The notes: a model not told the origin generated them from the sequence alone. A DNA stretch of 38,926 bases from Chloracidobacterium sp. (GCA_016720705.1 JADKKB010000003.1:1-38926); one strand, 5' to 3'. Positions 10,753 to 19,747 are shown, counted from the first letter of the stretch. A program made the numbers and translations.

Positions 10753-11129
10753 GCTGATACCTCCAAACCGTTCAATTCATTCAGGTCAAAAGAAGATATT
10801 TCCGTGAGTCCGACTGCGGTCAATCCGCTCGGGTACTTTGAGGCCAGCCAGGACACGACGATCTCAGGCGGCAGGTCGGGCCGAATATTCTCGACAAGTC
10901 TTCGCGCATTCGCTTCGTTCGTGTCGTTAGTGTTGGCCCAGAGCATTGCGGGCGAAAGACGGATCTCGGCCATCTGGACGATCTTGTCCGCTCCGCTGCC
11001 GATGACGAAAACCCACTGGGTGTATCTTCCGTATTGGTTTCTGATCGCACGGATCGCTGCAACTGTCTCAGGTGCCAGTTCGCAGTCAGCGGCCAAGCGG
11101 TCGAAGCCGCCGATCTGTTTGCCGATCAT
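10749..11129 (-). CDS. virB4: VirB4-like ATPase, C-terminal part (frameshifted from the upstream frame)
   Basis: This 126-codon frame starts MIGKQIGGFDRLAADCELAP and contains YGRYTQWVFVIGSGADKIVQ and SPAMLWANTNDTNEANARR. It reads as the end of VirB4, after the Walker B and arginine-finger region. The previous frame ends VKTPA-stop two bases upstream. One extra G (VKTPAVKMIGKQ) restores a continuous protein, so this is not a separate gene. The stop overlaps the VirB5-like start. Confidence 0.75.
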   Translation of the reverse strand: MIGKQIGGFDRLAADCELAPETVAAIRAIRNQYGRYTQWVFVIGSGADKIVQMAEIRLSPAMLWANTNDTNEANARRLVENIRPDLPPEIVVSWLASKYPSGLTAVGLTEISSFDLNELNGLEVSA

Positions 11130-11131
11130 CT

Positions 11132-12430
11132 TTACGCCGGAGTTTTTACGAGGTCTATACCGATCTCATTCGGCCGCTCTGACGTTCCGGTAAAATGCTC
11201 GTAAGCCTGCGAGAATAGGACGGTAACAAGACCTTCTTTACGGCCGGTCACTGATGCCTCGGCAATGAGTTCCTGAATCGCCGGAAAGTGTTTGTTGATC
11301 TCGCGCATTTCGTCGCAAAGGAATAGGATCGGCGTCTTTTGCTTCCGCTCGTCTTCTTCGCCTATCTCCTGCATGATCTGGGCGCTTATTCTGAATCCGA
11401 CGCTCTCACGGATCTTTTCGTCGAGGCCGCTAATTCCGGAGAGCTCGAAAACGTCGAACATTGATGGAACGTCATAATCCGGATGGGTTGGCGAGTTAAG
11501 CCACGGGTCTTTTCGGTGAACATTTAGTTTCAAGTAAAGCTCGCTCGCCTGGCCCTGTTGGGCAGGCTCCCAGTGATAGGTCTTTAGAACATCCAGAAAA
11601 TGCCCAAGCGTTGGCTGGAATTTCGGCCGGCCGTCTCCGTTGCGGGCCAGCGACATCTTATAAACCTCATCGATAACAGTGGCGGCAATAGCACTCGTGA
11701 TCGCATCTGTCCTTGCCGTCTTGCTAAGAATGAGGATGTCCGCGAGCACCATTGAAAGCTGACGTTTGGTGGGTCGAATTCCTTTTTCGATACCCGGATA
11801 GTTCCAGATATTGATCGGTTTAGGATCGGCTTCGCTGAACTCGATATGACGGCCGCCGAAAAGCCGACATATGGGCTTGAACGAATGCCGGTAGTCCATC
11901 ACCCGAACCTTTACGTTGCCGCGATGCGCCCTGATATCCGTGATCAGCATCGAAGCCAGGAATGATTTGCCTTCACCTGACGCTGCGGTGACGATGACTG
12001 TCGGAGACTTTATAAGAGCGCGGTCGTAAAGATCGAGGCCGAACATCTGGCCATTCGGAGTTGTAAAGATGCTGTGCGGCCGGCGGCTTCCCCGCCAACT
12101 AGTTTCGGTCGGGACAAATGATATTACCGAGTCAGCCGTCTCCGTGAGTTCCTGTCCTGTTGGCCTCCAGGAAAGCTCACCAGCAAGCATTCGCGGATAT
12201 ATCGCTCGCTGCCTCACTGCGTCTTCCCTTACAGCATCAGCTCCGATCTTTTTTCGGATCGCTGAAACAACCGCGTCACACCGGTCGTCAAGGATCTCAA
12301 GCTGCCGCCGTGCCTCCTTTGTTCCTTTCGACCGACCGGCAAACACTATGACGTTCAAGCGAAGATTACAGATCTCTTCATTGTCGCCTTCGACCTGTTC
12401 CAGAAGGTTCTCAAGGTCGGCCTTGATCAC
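11132..12430 (-). CDS. virB4: VirB4-like ATPase, central NTPase domain (frameshifted at both ends)
   Basis: VirB4 is the inner-membrane ATPase that powers pilus assembly and substrate transfer in type IV secretion. This 432-codon frame holds the Walker A AASGEGKS (residues 149-156 of this frame) and the Walker B TPILFLCDEMRE, followed by the conserved EASVTGRKEGLVTVLFSQ stretch. It also contains FGLDLYDRALIKSPTVIVTA just before the P-loop. The start at 12430 is probably artificial. Dropping one A from the AAAA run near 12520 joins the upstream frame as QVAKKDLQKRIDRIEGSRN and continues into this frame at IKADLENLLEQ. With the flanking fragments the protein would be about 955 residues. Confidence 0.85.
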   Translation of the reverse strand: MIKADLENLLEQVEGDNEEICNLRLNVIVFAGRSKGTKEARRQLEILDDRCDAVVSAIRKKIGADAVREDAVRQRAIYPRMLAGELSWRPTGQELTETADSVISFVPTETSWRGSRRPHSIFTTPNGQMFGLDLYDRALIKSPTVIVTAASGEGKSFLASMLITDIRAHRGNVKVRVMDYRHSFKPICRLFGGRHIEFSEADPKPINIWNYPGIEKGIRPTKRQLSMVLADILILSKTARTDAITSAIAATVIDEVYKMSLARNGDGRPKFQPTLGHFLDVLKTYHWEPAQQGQASELYLKLNVHRKDPWLNSPTHPDYDVPSMFDVFELSGISGLDEKIRESVGFRISAQIMQEIGEEDERKQKTPILFLCDEMREINKHFPAIQELIAEASVTGRKEGLVTVLFSQAYEHFTGTSERPNEIGIDLVKTPA

Positions 12431-13616
12431 GACCGCGTCCTTCTTGAGATTTCTGAAACCGAGCCAGGTGTTGCGACTGCCTTCGATCCGGTCGATGCGT
12501 TTTTGAAGGTCTTTTCTTGGCCACTTGCTTTTCAGTCGTCATCAGATCAACGACGATCTCGTGCGGAAATGCCAAAGCCCTCGTCGCAGTCAGATAGCGC
12601 ATGATATCGGCGGTCACAAAGCCATTTGGGAGTGTTTTCAGACTGACAAGACTCACAGGCGTACCGCTGTGCCGCACATACTGCTCGCGGGTGCTCTCGA
12701 TATTCGTGCTGCAAAGATATCGCCTCAGATCGACGCAATCTGAGTTTGTAAGATTAGGGAATGAATCGTGCTCACGGCGATGGCTTGTAAAAAGCGATTC
12801 GAAGATCTCGGTCCGGTTCATCTCTCGAAGCTGTAGATTTCGCGGAAAGTTAGCTTCGAATGACTGAAAGACCCGTGAGGCTTTGAGTTTGCACGCGGCT
12901 TCACTTTGCACCTCTCTCACCACCATCAATTCACTTTCGCGATTTCTTATCCTTACAAGGGGAGATCGGAGTAGTCTTGCGATTCCGTATTCCTTTGCAT
13001 CCTTTACAAGCGATGGCAGGAGAGACGACAACACGCCCTTATCGTTCGGGTCTCTAACCGGAACGCGAATCCAGACAGTAGCGGTCTGGCGCATAACTTC
13101 GCCTGATCTGATCGCTTCTTCATGGAGCGAAAGATTGGTTGCGTGGAGAACCCCGGCTACCGGATCGGATGTCGCTGAATCTCGTGATGACAGATGGTCG
13201 CGAAGTACCTCACCCGTATCCAGTGAATTTAGGAACCTAAACTGAATGATCGTGTTCTTCGGTTTCTCGAATTTCAGGATGGTTTTCAGTTCCTCGATCC
13301 GTTGTTCAGTGACGTTTCCGTCGATGTAAAGGCTATTCGCGGGTTCGAAAATATATGCCTTTCCGAAACTGCCGTCCTTGTAGCGGATGATATTTCCATC
13401 AAGTCCGGCTATCTCGGTTGGAAATAACCGCCCTATCTGCTCGGTCGGTAATTGAGATTTCTCGCGGCTCCGTTTGAGCAAGTCCTTCGGGCGACTTCTG
13501 TGAAACTTAAGAGCAGGCAAGATTCTCAAGCCTGCTGTAAGACCGAGTCCCACGGAAAGAAGCCCTCCGAAGAATGAAATGGCGATCTGTGTGAATGATA
13601 GGTTTGCTGTGTCCAT
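12411..13616 (-). CDS. virB4: VirB4-like ATPase, N-terminal part (frameshifted)
   Basis: I chose the ATG at 13616 (MDTANLSFTQ) because it follows the virB3 stop by two bases and has GGAAAT just upstream; an open extension to 13727 overlaps virB3 and is unlikely. A single membrane segment lies at about residues 8-30, then comes the VirB4/TrbE N-terminal region with YKDGSFGKAYIFEPANS and PHEIVVDLMTTEKQVAKK. The frame runs into noise after VAKK because of one surplus A near 12520. The real protein continues in the next frame (11132-12430). Confidence 0.8.
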   Translation of the reverse strand: MDTANLSFTQIAISFFGGLLSVGLGLTAGLRILPALKFHRSRPKDLLKRSREKSQLPTEQIGRLFPTEIAGLDGNIIRYKDGSFGKAYIFEPANSLYIDGNVTEQRIEELKTILKFEKPKNTIIQFRFLNSLDTGEVLRDHLSSRDSATSDPVAGVLHATNLSLHEEAIRSGEVMRQTATVWIRVPVRDPNDKGVLSSLLPSLVKDAKEYGIARLLRSPLVRIRNRESELMVVREVQSEAACKLKASRVFQSFEANFPRNLQLREMNRTEIFESLFTSHRREHDSFPNLTNSDCVDLRRYLCSTNIESTREQYVRHSGTPVSLVSLKTLPNGFVTADIMRYLTATRALAFPHEIVVDLMTTEKQVAKKRPSKTHRPDRRQSQHLARFQKSQEGRGRDQGRP

Positions 13617-13618
13617 GT

Positions 13619-13954
13619 TTATTTCCTGTGGGGTGCTTTCCAATCGGCTGGTTTTAGATCCCCTCGCAAAGGCGGTCGAAAGGCCGCCCATCTGTCTATC
13701 TCGGCGTCGAACTTCTGAGAAAGCCAATAGGTAGGCTTGCTCAGTCGCAGGTAGTTAAAGACTCCCAGAAGAATCAGAAACACGAGCAGTCCCAGCGGAA
13801 AGCCGAGCGGTACATAGCCGACCCACAGACCTAAAACGAACGGAACGAGATAAGCGATACCTGTGGGGATCAAGATAAACTTCCAGTCGGTCGAATAGAC
13901 TCCGAACCGTTTCAGGCCGCGAAAAACATTAGGCCGCGTTGCGCGTCTTCTCAT
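13619..13954 (-). CDS. virB3: VirB3/TrbD-like inner-membrane protein
   Basis: The 111-residue protein starts at the ATG at 13954, preceded by a strong AGGAGG eight bases upstream; a longer open frame to 14269 ignores this signal and overlaps virB2. Two hydrophobic segments (FILIPTGIAYLVPFVLGLWV and PLGLLVFLILLGVFNYL, about residues 27-75) are followed by a cytoplasmic tail with YWLSQKFDAE. Size, topology and position between the pilin-like and VirB4-like genes match VirB3, which associates with VirB4 and is sometimes fused to it. Confidence 0.75.
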   Translation of the reverse strand: MRRRATRPNVFRGLKRFGVYSTDWKFILIPTGIAYLVPFVLGLWVGYVPLGFPLGLLVFLILLGVFNYLRLSKPTYWLSQKFDAEIDRWAAFRPPLRGDLKPADWKAPHRK

Positions 13955-13965
13955 CTGGCTGCCTC

Positions 13966-14232
13966 CTAAAAATTGGTATCGACTCCGACACTGCGGCCTT
14001 GAGCAAGCTGCCAGAACACCGCGACGATCGTTCCGAAGGCAAACGAAAGAAGCGAACCGAACGCCTGATTGCCCCATTCCTTTCCGGTCATCTTGTTGTA
14101 GATCGACCAGGCTACGCCGACCGCTCCAAGACAAAACAGAATGATCGCCATGAGTTTGAGCGATTCGCGGATGATGTTGGAGAGGTTGCTCGCGTCGCCG
14201 GTGAAGATCGGGCCTTGGGCCGAACTTTGCAA
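13966..14232 (-). CDS. virB2: VirB2/TrbC-like pilin subunit candidate
   Basis: An 88-codon frame from a TTG at 14232 encodes two hydrophobic helices (LMAIILFCLGAVGVAWSIYN and FGSLLSFAFGTIVAVFWQLA) separated by a short basic loop KMTGKEWG, the standard layout of VirB2/TrbC pilins. The N-terminus reads QSSAQGPIF, which resembles a signal-peptide cleavage site, but no in-frame signal peptide is visible upstream. The true start may therefore be lost to an indel near 14235-14300. It is the first gene of the leftward operon, 11 bases before virB3, and diverges from the virB1-like gene. Confidence 0.6.
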   Translation of the reverse strand: MQSSAQGPIFTGDASNLSNIIRESLKLMAIILFCLGAVGVAWSIYNKMTGKEWGNQAFGSLLSFAFGTIVAVFWQLAQGRSVGVDTNF

Positions 14233-14289
14233 GGGTCGTGCCGCTCGGCGAAAGATGTCGCTGGCACATCGGTTGCCATAACCGACAAC
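14233..14289. promoter_or_regulatory. Divergent intergenic region between the two secretion operons
   Basis: The leftward (virB2-B6) and rightward (virB1-virD4) operons start from this short gap, so promoters must lie here or inside the first codons of each side. I could not pick clear -35 and -10 boxes. Confidence 0.3.
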
Positions 14290-15150
14290 ATGAAAAAACG
14301 AACCATCTACTGGATCACATTTTTATCAGTGCTTGGCTTTGTATTTCCTCTGACAGTTGCCTCTCAGGAAACACAAACAATTTCCCGGACTTCACTCGCC
14401 CGAATGGACGTGCTCTCAAGAGCAAGATTGTTCGAGCCGACCCTCGAAAAAGCGGCAAGAAGTGAAGGTGTCGATCCTTTAATTCTGTGGACGATCGCCT
14501 ATAACGAAACTCGCTTCCGGCCCTGGCTGACCAGCCCGAAGAATGCTCAGGGGCTTATGCAGTTCATGCCAGCGACGGCAGCCCGATTTGGATTAGCCAA
14601 TCCGTATGAACCGACATCCTCACTACTCGCGGCAGCCAAGTACGTGAAGTATCTGGGACGCTTGTTTGATGGGAAACTCGAGTCTGTTTTGGCAGCCTAT
14701 AACGCTGGCGAAGGGACTGTTTCGGCCTACCTTCATGGCCGCGAATTAATGGTAAATAGAAGAGTTATCAATGCTTCAAAGAGACGGATGGTCAACGGTG
14801 TCCCGCCCTTCAAAGAGACTATTGGATATGTGACGCAAGGCGTGGAGGTTTATCGATGGCTTCAGCGGCAAGGACGGCTTGGCGTGCCTACAATTACATT
14901 CAGACCCGAACAAAACGCTCGAAAAGAAGGGCTGGCAAAAATAGTTGAGGTTAAAGAAAGTCAAGCTATATCGGTGTTCTATGATCCGCGAACCGGTAAA
15001 CGAAGCGTTATGTCTTCCAGCAATTTGAACCGCCTTCCACAACTTGATTTCGGCCCCGTGATCGTTAACCCGGCACTTCCGTCAAATTCAACTCCACTCG
15101 CCCGGTCAACCTTTGCGGGCAAACTCCAAATCTCAGAGCCAAGCAAGTAG
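14290..15150 (+). CDS. virB1: VirB1-like lytic transglycosylase
   Basis: The 286-residue protein opens with a signal peptide (MKKRTIYWIT to about VASQ, residue 26). It carries the SLT goose-type lysozyme fold: IAYNETRFRP with catalytic Glu73, then NAQGLMQFMPATAARFGL, LDGKLESVL-like spacing and VLAAYNAGEGTV, all canonical motifs of soluble lytic transglycosylases. In secretion systems this enzyme locally opens peptidoglycan for the channel. The ATG at 14290 fits the signal peptide; the frame is open further upstream but there it overlaps the virB2 region. It is the first gene of the rightward operon. The C-terminal 90 residues after PTITFRP are not recognised. Confidence 0.85.
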   Translation: MKKRTIYWITFLSVLGFVFPLTVASQETQTISRTSLARMDVLSRARLFEPTLEKAARSEGVDPLILWTIAYNETRFRPWLTSPKNAQGLMQFMPATAARFGLANPYEPTSSLLAAAKYVKYLGRLFDGKLESVLAAYNAGEGTVSAYLHGRELMVNRRVINASKRRMVNGVPPFKETIGYVTQGVEVYRWLQRQGRLGVPTITFRPEQNARKEGLAKIVEVKESQAISVFYDPRTGKRSVMSSSNLNRLPQLDFGPVIVNPALPSNSTPLARSTFAGKLQISEPSK

Positions 15151-15298
15151 TCGGCGAATTTTCGGGTCAATCGTGGACGACTTTCGCACCGTTCGGCAAA
15201 TTTTTCTACCGGTCACGAATGCTGTAAGAGCGAACCCGCAAAAGTTTGGCTATTTCGCGTTTGGCACTGGTTTTGCCATTAGCTCTACCGAGACATAA
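15113..15298 (+). CDS. Possible small protein between virB1 and virB8
   Basis: A 61-codon frame from a TTG overlaps the virB1 end and stops five bases before the virB8 ATG, which would allow coupled translation. It reads FRTVRQIFLPVTNAVRANP and ends FGYFAFGTGFAISSTET, with one weakly hydrophobic stretch and no lipobox. No VirB7-type lipoprotein is otherwise seen in the locus. The evidence is only position and an open frame. Confidence 0.2.
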   Translation: MRANSKSQSQASSRRIFGSIVDDFRTVRQIFLPVTNAVRANPQKFGYFAFGTGFAISSTET

Positions 15299-15303
15299 AT
15301 CCT

Positions 15304-16110
15304 ATGAAAGCAAATGAAACCAAAATCGAATCACCTGATGCATTGAGCACGGATGCTGATGCCCTTACATATCTCACCCGCGATCCGGACGACATCGTAA
15401 CCATCGCCTCTCTCCTGAAGATCCTCGGCGTGTTGTTGTTTGCCCTTGTGCTTAGCGGCTGCGTAAATATGTTTCTGATCTTCAGAAAGGCTGATCGTAT
15501 CGTCGTTGATAAATCCAGTGGGCGAGTTGTAGAGCTAAACAACCGCGACTACGGCTCAACGGAAACTGTCAGCATCGAACCGGATGCCCCAACATCGACG
15601 GACAAAAAGTATCTTGTAAAAGAATTTCTTACCGCCCTCTACGAAGTCGAACAAACGACGCGTGAGGCACAAGTCAACAAACTGCTCCGAATGCTCGACC
15701 CCGACCTCTCGATGGCGATGGCCACTCGACTAAAGCAGAATGGTGTCCTTGCTTCCGAAAAGACAGAAAGCGTGAATTCTTCCTGGGAACTTCAAGATCT
15801 GTCGGTGGATGAAAGCGATCCCTACATTCTCCGTGCGATCGGCACGCGAAAGATACGACGCAAAGCCTCAGGCCAGGACGTGGAAGAGGCCGTTCAGCTC
15901 AAATGCAAATTCCTTCTAAAAGACAGTCCGTCAGCACCGATACGCAATGACAACAACCTGAGAACGGGATTCACGATCCTTCGCTTTCGGGTCGAACCCG
16001 TAAATGGGAAGACTGTCTCGCCTATAACGCTCATCGGAGATGCTGAGGAAACATCTCCACAAAATCAACCCGGAAGTTGGTGGGAGTCGCACTTGTGGCA
16101 GTCGCAGTGA
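15304..16110 (+). CDS. virB8: VirB8/TrbF-like inner-membrane assembly factor
   Basis: The 268-residue protein has a short cytoplasmic N-terminus (YLTRDPDDI), one membrane helix (LLKILGVLLFALVLSGCVNM, about residues 38-57) and a periplasmic domain of about 200 residues, the standard VirB8/TrbF architecture. VirB8 is a bitopic scaffold linking the inner-membrane complex to VirB9 and VirB10. The C-terminus TILRFRVEPVNGKTVSPITL matches the last beta strands of the NTF2-like fold only in general character. Its gene lies between virB1 and virB9 and overlaps virB9 by about 34 bases. Confidence 0.7.
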   Translation: MKANETKIESPDALSTDADALTYLTRDPDDIVTIASLLKILGVLLFALVLSGCVNMFLIFRKADRIVVDKSSGRVVELNNRDYGSTETVSIEPDAPTSTDKKYLVKEFLTALYEVEQTTREAQVNKLLRMLDPDLSMAMATRLKQNGVLASEKTESVNSSWELQDLSVDESDPYILRAIGTRKIRRKASGQDVEEAVQLKCKFLLKDSPSAPIRNDNNLRTGFTILRFRVEPVNGKTVSPITLIGDAEETSPQNQPGSWWESHLWQSQ

Positions 16111-17309
16111 TTTCCGGAAATGCTGAGGCTCAGACTCGAAAGTCCGGAAACAAACCGAAACCAAAGAAAGTTGTCCGGCCCCTCGCGCACGAGTCTAATT
16201 CGGACACCGCCGAAAAGACCGTAAACATTTCCGCTGCTCCCGTTGGCACGCAACCCGTGGCGGTTGTTAATACCCCTCAGCCCGATTTTCTGTCGGGAGA
16301 AGCAAATGTGACGGTCAATCCAAAGCAGCCGACCATCGTGCGTCTCGGGCTTGCTCAAAATGCGGTCACGATTGTGGAATTCCCTGCGTCAGACGGGATC
16401 TACTACATACACGAAGGCAACCCAAAGCTTGCATTCGTATTTCAATCTCCTACCAAGGAAACTGACCGATCGATAACAATCTATCCGGGCGAAGGATTCG
16501 TTCCAACGAAAGACGGAGCGACCTCGGCCGCGATCAGCCTACAGATGCGATCGGGTTTGGTTCTCATCCTTGAACTCGTTCCCGTGAGTGAGCTTAAAAA
16601 AAACGCACACCGCTGCGTTATCACATATGACAGGGACGCTGTTGTGTCGGCACGAAAAATTGCGGGCCTCGCATTCAATCTTGGCGGCGAATCGGCCAGC
16701 GCTTCACCGATCAACTCACGGGCAGTGTCGAAACTTGTCGGGACCGCCCCAGTCGCTGAACCGCGAAGCCCAGATCCTCCGAATTCCGACAACGCCTCAA
16801 TTACCCAGGCCGCGTTCACGGATCTGCCCGACACCAAACGAGGCAGCTCAAAGCGAGCAATGACCGATTCCGAAATATCGAAAACTTCGAACAAGAGGCT
16901 GGCGGATGTCCTTCGCGATCCCAAGAAACACCTTGGAATTTGGACACCTCAGATCCACGGACTAGAACTCTCACTGACGCGAATTACGGACCTGGATGCC
17001 GAGAACCGGCTCGTTATCATCGGCATTCGAAACTCTACAACATCCAACCTCAGGCTCGTACAAGGTTCTCCGGAACTTCAGATACAGACGCTCGACAAGG
17101 ACGGCAACAGCCTTCTGACCTCAAAACTCGATATTCGGTATCTGGAAACAACCGCATTTGAAGGACTCCTCCTGCCGGGTTCTACGACTTTTCATGCGTT
17201 GGTCTATAAAGCACCGACTCTCGGAACCAATCAAAAGATCAGAGTTGTCGTAGCCCAGAGCAACGCCGCCGACGCGCCGATCTCAGCCGCTCTTAACGGA
17301 TCAAAATAA
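16077..17309 (+). CDS. virB9: VirB9/TrbG-like outer-membrane core component
   Basis: The frame opens at a TTG (16077) or GTG (16080) inside the virB8 end and encodes a signal peptide ending NAEAQ. A basic, Pro/Lys-rich linker follows, then a beta-rich domain (about residues 75-200: VNPKQPTIVRLGLAQNAVTI, YYIHEGNPKLAFVFQSP) and a C-terminal beta domain with LSLTRITDLDAENRLVIIGI and GSTTFHALVYKAP. VirB9 forms the periplasmic and outer-membrane ring with VirB7 and VirB10. The two-domain beta layout and position directly before virB10 support the call; at 410 residues it is longer than a typical 280-300-residue VirB9 because of an inserted Ser/Pro-rich middle. Confidence 0.65.
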   Translation: MVGVALVAVAVISGNAEAQTRKSGNKPKPKKVVRPLAHESNSDTAEKTVNISAAPVGTQPVAVVNTPQPDFLSGEANVTVNPKQPTIVRLGLAQNAVTIVEFPASDGIYYIHEGNPKLAFVFQSPTKETDRSITIYPGEGFVPTKDGATSAAISLQMRSGLVLILELVPVSELKKNAHRCVITYDRDAVVSARKIAGLAFNLGGESASASPINSRAVSKLVGTAPVAEPRSPDPPNSDNASITQAAFTDLPDTKRGSSKRAMTDSEISKTSNKRLADVLRDPKKHLGIWTPQIHGLELSLTRITDLDAENRLVIIGIRNSTTSNLRLVQGSPELQIQTLDKDGNSLLTSKLDIRYLETTAFEGLLLPGSTTFHALVYKAPTLGTNQKIRVVVAQSNAADAPISAALNGSK

Positions 17310-17320
17310 AGGAGGAATTC
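17310..17320 (+). promoter_or_regulatory. Strong ribosome-binding site of virB10
   Basis: AAAGGAGGAATTC directly precedes the ATG at 17322 with AGGAGG at the ideal distance. It fixes the virB10 start and suggests high translation relative to the coupled neighbours. Confidence 0.7.
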
Positions 17321-17321
17321 G

Positions 17322-18662
17322 ATGCAAACCTTATCAACCAATGCCGCAGAAATTCCAACCGCCTTGCCTGACATTGAAGCAGATGAGGATCGTGAAAATC
17401 TTCTTCTTGAAAATCAGCCTGACGAACCGGAGGATGAGGAGGTGGACTCCGATGAATTGGCTCATGAAGCTGATTCTGGGCTCCGAGGCTCGCGAACCGG
17501 AAAAGTACTAAAAAGCTTTGCTGCTTTCACAGTATTTCTTTTTCTAATGGGAGTAGCTATTACGTGGTTTTTCGGAATGGGATTCTTCGCCACGCAGAAA
17601 CCGCAATCCGTGAACCGCACCGGCGGGAAAGATACATCGTCTGCTCCGATGACTGAGGATGAAAAACTTAAGGCCGCTCTAACGATGGTCGCCTCTAAAG
17701 AACCCAGTATTAGCAAAGACTCTATCGCTAACCAGCCGTCCGAGATAATGACGGTTGAGGAGAAGCCCGAACCAAACGCCGGCCAACCCGGCGATATCGT
17801 TTCGATGACAGACTCACGATCTGGAGGATCCCCGCCCACTAACATCGGAACTACCATCTCCTCTCAGGAATCAAATGGGCCCCGGGACGAAACTTCGGAA
17901 ACTAGGAACAAAGACGATCGGCCGCGTGTGAATGGCCCTCAACTCACACAGCCGAATACATCTATCGAGCCTGTGGGTCGATCGCTTTTCTTCGGAATAA
18001 CCAAAGCAAGAAATGACGCGACCCCTGTTCAAAATGCATCTTCGGGAAATCTCGCTACCGATCCTAAGAAGGCAAAGAGCAGTGGCCAGATACCTTTCGG
18101 GACACTGCTTCCCGTCCGACTGATCGGAGCTATTTACACACTCAGAAGTTCTGGCGGTGTTGTTCGCATGGAGCTGACGCAGCCGATTGAAGGTAAGGGA
18201 TACTCATTTCCGGCGGGCACAATGCTTATTGGCAATCTGCGAGGCGGCGAATCCGTCAGAGCTTTCGTGAGTGTTGTTGGGCTAATCGATCCGGCTTCTG
18301 GTGAGCTAGTGAAATTCAGCGGTGAACTTATGGGAACAGACGGTGCTTCCGGCATCAAGGGAAACAGGAAGAGGATCACCGGAAAATGGACGCGATTCTT
18401 TCGGGGCTTGAAAGAAACTGCCGGGTCAATATTGGGTTCGGTTGGCTCATTCCGTTCAGGTGGAGCTATCGTCCTTTCCGAACCGCTTCGTCGTGGATCG
18501 GAAAGGCTGTCTGAGGACACCAGCGAGTCACTATTTGGAACCGAACGCGAGGACACATTTCTGGAAGTATTGGCAGGAACGAGCGGGTACGTTCTTGTGA
18601 CCCAACTGCCCGAACCGACAACATCAATGACAGCCACAGCAACGGGAGCAGACAAGGAATGA
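17322..18662 (+). CDS. virB10: VirB10/TrbI-like energy-sensing core component
   Basis: The 446-residue protein has an acidic cytoplasmic N-terminus (ENQPDEPEDEEVDSDE), one membrane helix (FAAFTVFLFLMGVAITWFFG, about residues 66-85), a long disordered periplasmic Ser/Pro/Asn linker, and a C-terminal beta-barrel-like domain. The last begins IPFGTLLPVRLIGAIYT and includes YSFPAGTMLIGNLRGG. This is the VirB10/TrbI plan: a protein spanning inner and outer membranes and gating the channel. The final stop overlaps the next gene (ATGA). Confidence 0.8.
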   Translation: MQTLSTNAAEIPTALPDIEADEDRENLLLENQPDEPEDEEVDSDELAHEADSGLRGSRTGKVLKSFAAFTVFLFLMGVAITWFFGMGFFATQKPQSVNRTGGKDTSSAPMTEDEKLKAALTMVASKEPSISKDSIANQPSEIMTVEEKPEPNAGQPGDIVSMTDSRSGGSPPTNIGTTISSQESNGPRDETSETRNKDDRPRVNGPQLTQPNTSIEPVGRSLFFGITKARNDATPVQNASSGNLATDPKKAKSSGQIPFGTLLPVRLIGAIYTLRSSGGVVRMELTQPIEGKGYSFPAGTMLIGNLRGGESVRAFVSVVGLIDPASGELVKFSGELMGTDGASGIKGNRKRITGKWTRFFRGLKETAGSILGSVGSFRSGGAIVLSEPLRRGSERLSEDTSESLFGTEREDTFLEVLAGTSGYVLVTQLPEPTTSMTATATGADKE

Positions 18663-19747
18663 TCCCTTTTGACCAAAGCCGACCTCAGATAAACCCCCGG
18701 AAACTCGTATCAACGGGACGCGAAACTGATCTATTCGAATTGATGGCTCGTAACGGATACGTGCCCGATGAACAAGTATTCGAGGATTTTTGCGAAAGCT
18801 TAAAATCCGGCCGTGCCTGGCTGATATCGGGAACAAGAGGCAGCGGAAAGACTGCTTTTCCGGAAGCGTTAGCTGCGGCGTGCAATCTGTCAATGTGCGT
18901 TGTGGCCGGACGGGATGGTTTGAAACAGGAGGAGATCCTTTATGACTGGGACGGCGAGGAGCAGGAAGTTTGGATGAGGGAACACCTTGCTCTCGCAAAA
19001 CAGCTGCCAATCGAAGAGCAGGCCGGGTTTCTCGACAAAGCTCGACGAGCTAAATGGCAGCGCCGATTTCTGATTCTTGGTGAAGTTGGAATGGCATATG
19101 ACCTTGCTGCAGTCGCTGCGATCAGCACGCCAAGAAAGCCGCCGCCGGTATTGATCCTTGATGAAAGCGATAAATTTGGAGCGAGCATTGAAGATTCCCT
19201 TCTAATGCCGCTCGAACGCGGATTGATCTACATTCCCCGGTACGAAGGCGGAACCGTCGGCATTTCCGATTGGCAGTCAAGACCTATAGTTATCACGACC
19301 TCAAACGATCTTCGACATAAACTCAGTTCGCCGTTTATTTCGAGACACGTCTATAGCCGTTTCTCAAGCCCGTCACTGGAGAAGGAACTTGAGATCTTAT
19401 CCACGAGAAACAAAAACGCCACATCAGTTCAATTGGCTCTCACAACCAAGCTGATCGATGCCGTTCGCGGCATCGCGGGTTTGGAGGATCATCCGAGTGT
19501 TCGTGAATCGATAGACATAGTTGCCGCGTTCGAGCGTGACTCGATCGAATCACTGAATCCGAAAAGCCTTGTTCGGTATTTTTGTTATTTCGTAAAGACC
19601 GGTTCATCCCGAGAACTGCTCACTCTTCAACTCGACTATCTTCTCGCGATGATCAACGCTTTCCACCCGGATATCGATTCGTGGCTTGCCTCGCGAGATT
19701 CCAATTGGAAGGTTAGGTGGCCACAACTCACCGGCTCTTCAATATGA
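18659..19747 (+). CDS. MoxR-like AAA+ ATPase of the secretion operon
   Basis: The 362-residue protein carries Walker A SGTRGSGKT (about residues 57-65), Walker B PVLILDESDKFG (about 162-173), a sensor-1-like PIVITTSNDLRHKLSSPF and an arginine-rich SRHVYSRF. These fit the MoxR/dynein-like AAA+ family rather than VirB11, because no VirB11 His or Asp box is present. It sits between virB10 and virD4 where virB11 might be expected, and its start overlaps the virB10 stop. It might remodel or energise the machine, but that is inference. Confidence 0.7.
   Translation: MIPFDQSRPQINPRKLVSTGRETDLFELMARNGYVPDEQVFEDFCESLKSGRAWLISGTRGSGKTAFPEALAAACNLSMCVVAGRDGLKQEEILYDWDGEEQEVWMREHLALAKQLPIEEQAGFLDKARRAKWQRRFLILGEVGMAYDLAAVAAISTPRKPPPVLILDESDKFGASIEDSLLMPLERGLIYIPRYEGGTVGISDWQSRPIVITTSNDLRHKLSSPFISRHVYSRFSSPSLEKELEILSTRNKNATSVQLALTTKLIDAVRGIAGLEDHPSVRESIDIVAAFERDSIESLNPKSLVRYFCYFVKTGSSRELLTLQLDYLLAMINAFHPDIDSWLASRDSNWKVRWPQLTGSSI

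Noticed and set aside
10363..11193. 276-codon open frame on the plus strand
   Set aside because: It lies opposite virB5 and the virB4 end, which have clear family motifs. The plus-strand product has no recognisable domain and a composition typical of an antisense shadow.
18134..18676. 180-codon open frame on the minus strand
   Set aside because: It is antisense to the well-supported virB10 C-terminal domain.
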